From contig NZ_NUZU01000015.1 in NCBI RefSeq assembly GCF_002567005.1, forward strand, positions 36,436-92,120: DNA of 55,685 nucleotides, read 5' to 3'. Under the pieces are notes generated by a model that did not search any database, was not told the origin of the DNA, and was given only the letters and a program-made list of their open reading frames with translations. Numbering within the stretch: position 1 is the first letter of the stretch; each line of letters starts with the position of its first letter. Origin of the DNA: Bacillus sp. AFS073361 (GTDB lineage: Bacteria > Bacillota > Bacilli > Bacillales > Cytobacillaceae). Of the stretch, positions 52,448 to 55,685 are shown piece after piece. A program made the position numbers and the translations under genes.

Positions 52448-53539
52448 ATGAGGCCAGTGAGTCTAGAGTTAGTGAGATTTTTATATGATATTAAGAAATC
52501 ACTGCCTCAGGATGAAGTGTTTTATCATCAAGTTCTTCAGGATATTGAAGATGACGGTATTGCCTCCCAGGTTTATTTTTTATTAAAACAGCAGGGGAGG
52601 CTCGAGCAAACGCCTGCGTTTTTTCAATTTCATCTTCAAGAAGAATATAATAAAGGATTGTATCAAAATCTTTTTATTAAAAATCAAACAGATCAATTAT
52701 TAAGGTTGTTTGAGGAGAGAAAGATAGATGTTATTGCGCTAAAAGGGGTTTATTTTGCTGAGAAATATTTTGGCCACATCGGGGCAAGGGCTACCTCTGA
52801 TATTGATTTATTAGTCAGAATTCAGGATCTTACTATCGCCATTGAATCTGTTAAATCATTAGGTTTTACGGTGGAAGAAGAGTTCATACCTGGTCATTTT
52901 CATTGTAGTTTTAGCAAGAAATTACCTGGTTCGCCCACGCCGCTAGTGGTGGAATTACATTGGGATTTGGTGAAAAGAAGTACCTCGAGGTTTAATATAA
53001 ATGATCTTTGGAAGCAGTCGGTACCCGTGAGCCAATCCGGGTATATTAAAGAACTTTCCCCACTTCATACCTTTTATATGATTTGCCTTCACGGCTGGCG
53101 GCATAATTTAGACTCAATGAAATATTTTATGGATATTATTCAAGTCATTGACAAGGAGAGGAAGGAGATTGATTTTGACCATTTCATACAGCTCGCGGAA
53201 TCTCACCAAACCTTAAAGCGGAACATCAGGACCTTATCCATCGTTTATCAGCAATTTCCACACTTAGACGAAATTAAGATGTTCCCATTTAAAGTGAATC
53301 ATACCCTTAGGGGATCCCAAACTTTAAAGGGATTTAGGCAGTACTGGGATTTCCTCGATTATCAATTTTTTAGCTATGATACAGTCAAACATACATTGAT
53401 TGAAATCGGAAACTGGCTTTGGCCATCAAAATATGAAGTATCTTCACAAATAGATGAGCAGTCACAAGGCAAGAAAATGTACCTCTTGTTGTATAAGAAG
53501 AGACTTACAAGTCTATTAAAGGCGGTATTGCCACATTAA
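52448..53539 (+). CDS. nucleotidyltransferase-family protein of the second RiPP locus
   Basis: The 363-aa protein is a paralogue of the lasso-cluster gene at 16379: KGVYFAEKYFG then ARATSDIDLLV (the Asp-x-Asp metal motif, about 117-121), HFHCSF and VVELHWDL. Its presence in both clusters suggests a shared tailoring or immunity step on the peptides. The start is uncertain: ATG 52448 sits too close to GGGAG, and GTG 52457 (nine bases after it) may be the true start. It is the last gene, followed by a terminator. Confidence 0.82.
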   Translation: MRPVSLELVRFLYDIKKSLPQDEVFYHQVLQDIEDDGIASQVYFLLKQQGRLEQTPAFFQFHLQEEYNKGLYQNLFIKNQTDQLLRLFEERKIDVIALKGVYFAEKYFGHIGARATSDIDLLVRIQDLTIAIESVKSLGFTVEEEFIPGHFHCSFSKKLPGSPTPLVVELHWDLVKRSTSRFNINDLWKQSVPVSQSGYIKELSPLHTFYMICLHGWRHNLDSMKYFMDIIQVIDKERKEIDFDHFIQLAESHQTLKRNIRTLSIVYQQFPHLDEIKMFPFKVNHTLRGSQTLKGFRQYWDFLDYQFFSYDTVKHTLIEIGNWLWPSKYEVSSQIDEQSQGKKMYLLLYKKRLTSLLKAVLPH

Positions 53540-53540
53540 T

Positions 53541-53568
53541 TAAGCCATCTACCTAACTAGATGGCTTA
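53541..53568 (+). terminator. terminator closing the second RiPP operon
   Basis: A perfect 10-bp stem (TAAGCCATCT 53541-53550 with AGATGGCTTA 53559-53568) is followed by TGTTTCTTT. It may also serve the convergent DUF421 gene. Confidence 0.85.
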
Positions 53569-53586
53569 TGTTTCTTTCATATCCAA

Positions 53587-54300
53587 TTATTTATAAAAGA
53601 ATACCCTCAAATTGTTTTCCCCATCAATTGTGGCTAACAAAACATTTCGAATCCCTGTTTGATGTGTTTGCATAAGGGTATCAACAAGCCACCCTTCATC
53701 CTTGTTTTTTTCTTCTAGTGTATGATGAACAATCTTGCCTTCTCTTATAACGGTCTGTGGGAGATCAAAAGGCTTCGTTGTCATCTGGAAGGTGGATAGC
53801 GTAATCGCCTCATACTGCGGATCTAAGAAAATGGAAAGTTTCCCATCCGATTCCCATAACGCTAACGCTACTTTTTTTACATCCTCAATTTTTTCTTTTC
53901 TCAACTCTGCTAATAAATAATCAATTGAAATTCTTGCTTTCTTTAACCCTTTATAAAGAATTTCTCCTTCTTTAATAAGAGGAAATGGATCAGGGTCTAG
54001 AAACTTTCCTATGCGGGTTGAATTTAAACTGATAAATAAACCACCGGTATACAGAACCACCAATACGATGGTTGTAGTCATTGCACCCTTCATTCCAAGG
54101 TGCTCATCTGATAATGGATGGGCAATAATATTACCAACAACTAAGGCGATAACGAAATCAAGTAATCTTAATTGAGAAATCGCGCGCTGTCCTATTAGTT
54201 TAGCAACAATGAGCATAAAGAAGAATCCAATTACAGCTCTTAAAATCCACTCCATGAAATTAAGAGTTTCCTGAGCTTGCAAAAAATCCATTGAAGGCAA
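53587..54300 (-). CDS. DUF421 (YetF/YrbG-like) membrane protein
   Basis: The 237-aa protein has three N-terminal membrane segments (about 15-100) and the conserved RLLDFVIALVVGNIIAHPL (about 45-63). The soluble C-terminal domain contains IKEGEILYKGLKKARIS and LPQTVIREGKIV. The family is common and often multicopy in spore formers; some members act in spore germination complexes, otherwise the function is unknown. TTG start with GGGAGTG seven bases upstream. Confidence 0.88.
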   Translation of the reverse strand: MPSMDFLQAQETLNFMEWILRAVIGFFFMLIVAKLIGQRAISQLRLLDFVIALVVGNIIAHPLSDEHLGMKGAMTTTIVLVVLYTGGLFISLNSTRIGKFLDPDPFPLIKEGEILYKGLKKARISIDYLLAELRKEKIEDVKKVALALWESDGKLSIFLDPQYEAITLSTFQMTTKPFDLPQTVIREGKIVHHTLEEKNKDEGWLVDTLMQTHQTGIRNVLLATIDGENNLRVFFYK

Positions 54301-54327
54301 ATAGTCACTCCCTTACCAATAATCGTC

Positions 54328-54807
54328 CTACTTATTATTGTCACGATTAAGCAATTTTAATATAAAAAATACCGATACAATACCGAATGAGTCAATAACT
54401 AAATCGTAAAACCGTCCATCTCTACCAAAAAACAATTGCAGGAATTCTGTAAAAAACGCAAAAATAATGGATATGCCAATAGAATATTTGTGACTTCTTA
54501 TTAGATTGAGGAGAAGAAAATCCATGATCGCAAAACCAACAAAATGTCCTAATTTAATTTTAATAAATTCAGGATGAATCAAAGTTAAATCATTAAAATA
54601 AAAAAAAGACAAAAAATCAGGATTTGAAACCCACTTTAATCCAAAAGAATGTAAATATATTAGTCGCTCTATACTCTCAGTCCAGGTATTTACCAACAAA
54701 AATAGGCCCCATAAAATAATCAATAGGACTTTTATGAAAAGAAATCGTTTCTGTGTCTTTCTTTTCTTATCGATTCTACAGCTACCTTGTATCGGTTGAT
54801 GGTCCAA
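54328..54807 (-). CDS. VanZ-like membrane protein
   Basis: The 159-aa protein has four hydrophobic segments and the VanZ pattern: KLGHFVGFAIMDFLLLNL (about 86-103), AFFTEFLQLFFGRDGRFYDLVIDSFG (about 116-141). VanZ proteins are linked to glycopeptide tolerance and surface properties in some Gram-positives. TTG start after AGGAG. Its promoter carries a SinR-type operator, placing it in the window's regulon. Confidence 0.85.
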   Translation of the reverse strand: MDHQPIQGSCRIDKKRKTQKRFLFIKVLLIILWGLFLLVNTWTESIERLIYLHSFGLKWVSNPDFLSFFYFNDLTLIHPEFIKIKLGHFVGFAIMDFLLLNLIRSHKYSIGISIIFAFFTEFLQLFFGRDGRFYDLVIDSFGIVSVFFILKLLNRDNNK

Positions 54808-54845
54808 AATACTTGCTCCTAACTAACTATTATTTCTTAATCTAC

Positions 54846-54874
54846 ATTTTACCATTGTTCCTTTTAAAGAACAA
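54846..54874 (-). promoter_or_regulatory. VanZ promoter with SinR-type operator
   Basis: On the minus strand TTGTTC (54869-54874), 17 bp and TAAAAT (54846-54851) form a modest promoter. The operator GTTCCTTTTAAAGAAC (plus strand 54857-54872) keeps one full half-site and one with a single change. It overlaps the -35 box and spacer. Confidence 0.6.
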
Positions 54875-54966
54875 ACCGGGATATTCACATTAAAATAATC
54901 CAATAATCTACCACTTTCGTATTATAGGTGAATGAAATTTATCTGGGTAAAATTAACTCCTCTCCG

Positions 54967-55022
54967 TTTACAAAATTCTACAATTTCTTTATAATGAACA
55001 AAGGAAGTTCTTTTTTAGGAAC
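54967..55022 (+). promoter_or_regulatory. promoter with two SinR-type operators ahead of the Cys-rich small protein
   Basis: TTTACA (54967-54972), 17 bp and TATAAT (54990-54995) form a good promoter. Operator A, TTTCTTTATAATGAAC (54984-54999), covers the -10 box. Operator B, GTTCTTTTTTAGGAAC (55007-55022), lies over the expected start site. Each deviates from the perfect palindrome by two or three bases. Confidence 0.65.
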
Positions 55023-55047
55023 TAATAAATAGAAAAGAAGGGGAATC

Positions 55048-55236
55048 ATGATATATCCACTAATAAAAGAAAGAAACAAGATTCACATTGTGAAGGATTC
55101 CTATCATTGTGCATGCGGTATAGTCTTTAACAAGGATCGGATTATTAATAGGAAGACCCTTAAAAAAATAAAATTTATTGAAATAGGTCAGGTAACATGT
55201 GAGAAATGTGTTTTAAAACTTCTAAACTACGATTAA
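55048..55236 (+). CDS. small zinc-ribbon-like protein
   Basis: The 62-aa cytoplasmic protein has HCACG (Cys 21 and 23) and TCEKC (Cys 50 and 53), spaced as a possible four-Cys zinc site, with a basic middle (NRKTLKKIK). I recognise no family. GAAGGGGA ribosome site. It is monocistronic in appearance, though sinI follows 232 bp downstream on the same strand. It is controlled by two SinR-type operators. Confidence 0.72.
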   Translation: MIYPLIKERNKIHIVKDSYHCACGIVFNKDRIINRKTLKKIKFIEIGQVTCEKCVLKLLNYD

Positions 55237-55250
55237 TTGGTTTATATAAA

Positions 55251-55335
55251 TTTTGTCGAAATTCTGTCGATATTTTTGGAAATATTTTCATTTAGTTTCT
55301 ATCAAGACTATAGTACTATTAGTTTATTCTATAAT
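55251..55335 (+). promoter_or_regulatory. Spo0A-box tandem and promoter of sinI
   Basis: TTTTGTCGAA (55251-55260) and TTCTGTCGAT (55262-55271) are two 0A-type boxes in direct repeat, 11 bp apart, one helical turn. A TATAAT at 55330-55335 has no good -35 box, as expected for an activated promoter. B. subtilis sinI is likewise Spo0A-activated. Confidence 0.75.
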
Positions 55336-55350
55336 AATTTAATACTTTAA

Positions 55351-55447
55351 TACTATGAATGACAAAGGCAAACCTTTCGAAAGATTGGGACGCAAAGCTA
55401 CAGGTCTAAGGTTTTTAACTAGGATGGCTGAGTTACCTAAAATAGTA
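55351..55447 (+). ncRNA. c-di-GMP-I (GEMM-I) riboswitch ahead of sinI
   Basis: The segment 55364-55437 carries the family's conserved core: AAAGGCAAACC, then TCGAAAGA (GNRA-type loop), GGGACGCAAAGCTAC, AGGTCTAAGG and finally GATGGC...GTTACC. The flanks TACTAT (55351-55356) and ATAGTA (55442-55447) can pair as an extended P1. An open frame runs through it (ATG 55355) but is an accident of the RNA sequence. The aptamer sits between the Spo0A-controlled promoter and the sinI ribosome site. Confidence 0.93.
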
Positions 55448-55462
55448 ATCATTTTAGGAGGG
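55436..55462 (+). promoter_or_regulatory. SD-sequestering hairpin of sinI (riboswitch expression platform)
   Basis: CCTAAAAT (55436-55443) pairs perfectly with ATTTTAGG (55451-55458), burying the first half of the ribosome site AGGAGGG (55456-55462). The left arm shares 55442-55443 with the extended P1, so closing P1 on c-di-GMP binding should disrupt this hairpin and free the ribosome site (an ON switch). The direction is inferred. Confidence 0.7.
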
Positions 55463-55468
55463 TTAATT

Positions 55469-55618
55469 TTGTCTGCATTAACCGTTGAACAAGATATTGA
55501 TACAGAATGGTTAGATCTTATTAATGAAGCTAAAAAGATAGGACTCTCTATTGATGAAATTAGGGATTTCCTAAATCGCTCCCTTGGATTAAAGACTATT
55601 AAACCGGAATATAATTAA
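55469..55618 (+). CDS. sinI: SinI-type anti-repressor
   Basis: A 49-aa protein begins at TTG 55469, seven bases after AGGAGGG. Its core DTEWLDLINEAKKIGLSIDEIRDFLN matches the SinI pattern (EW..L..EAK..G.S..EIR.FL) and the dimerisation domain of the SinR at 33900 (DNEWIDLANEFKKSGI). It would bind SinR and release its operators. The longer frame from 55355 runs through the riboswitch and is not the gene. Regulation combines Spo0A boxes with a c-di-GMP riboswitch. Confidence 0.9.
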   Translation: MSALTVEQDIDTEWLDLINEAKKIGLSIDEIRDFLNRSLGLKTIKPEYN

Positions 55619-55634
55619 TAAGAGGGGTAATTGA

Positions 55635-55685
55635 GTGTTTAATTTTCGCAATATTCAATTGATTAAAAAAAACAGCTTAACAAAT
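55635..55685 (+). CDS. 5' end of a gene cut by the window edge
   Basis: A GTG at 55635 follows GAGGGG at seven bases and opens a frame MFNFRNIQLIKKNSLTN that runs to the window end, 16 bp after sinI. It is not the start of a SinR protein. A tapA-like matrix gene would fit the context, but 17 residues are not enough to tell. Confidence 0.45.
   Translation, partial: MFNFRNIQLIKKNSLTN

Noticed and set aside
55355..55468. N-terminal extension of sinI from ATG 55355
   Set aside because: The extension is encoded by the c-di-GMP riboswitch; the SinI-like part starts at TTG 55469 with its own AGGAGGG.

Overview
The window looks like chromosomal DNA from a low-GC, spore-forming Bacillaceae (Bacillus/Neobacillus-like). 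Supporting features are an S-box (SAM-I) methionine operon, SinR/SinI regulators, Spo0A boxes, an eps operon carrying an EAR antitermination RNA between epsB and epsC, many TTG starts and strong AGGAGG ribosome sites. I see no tRNA, rRNA, IS element or CRISPR array.

Layout. (1) 75-1166: a MarR-type regulator with a palindromic operator on its own promoter, and a small secreted Cys/Trp-rich protein. (2) 1381-9276, minus strand: metI-metC-yitJ-metH, one overlapping operon behind a SAM-I riboswitch and terminator. (3) 9434-12176: an 862-aa secreted protein, probably extracellular matrix. (4) 12287-19368: a paeninodin-type lasso peptide cluster (cyclase, precursor, HPr-kinase-like tailoring kinase, RRE, B2 protease, nucleotidyltransferase, ABC exporter). 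(5) 19420-43283: a 24-kb exopolysaccharide operon with epsA/B, EAR, epsC, many glycosyltransferases, epsG, galE, epsL/M/N, an internal sinR, a glycerol-phosphate branch (tagD plus a CDP-glycerol transferase), a flippase, and several internal intrinsic terminators that EAR would have to override. (6) 43482-48499: an acyltransferase, a phage-tailspike-like beta-helix protein and a phosphoesterase. (7) 48596-53568: a second, unusual RiPP-like locus with a Gly/Asn-rich precursor, kinase, RRE, Ser/His signal-peptidase-like protease, ABC exporter and nucleotidyltransferase, but no lasso cyclase and no B2 protease. (8) 53587-55236: DUF421, VanZ-like and Cys-rich small proteins. (9) 55251-end: sinI behind tandem Spo0A boxes and a c-di-GMP-I riboswitch, then the first codons of another gene.

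The unifying signal is a 16-bp operator of the form GTTCTTTATAAAGAAC (SinR half-site GTTCT inverted). It occurs at the promoters of the matrix protein, the lasso cluster, the eps operon (where it exactly fills the -35/-10 spacer), the second RiPP locus, the VanZ gene and the Cys-rich small protein, and in weaker form at the small secreted protein. With sinR inside eps and sinI under both Spo0A boxes and a c-di-GMP riboswitch, the window reads as one biofilm regulon in which two RiPP pathways are co-controlled with matrix production. The operator pattern and riboswitch are visible in the sequence. The regulatory circuit and the second RiPP product are inferences.
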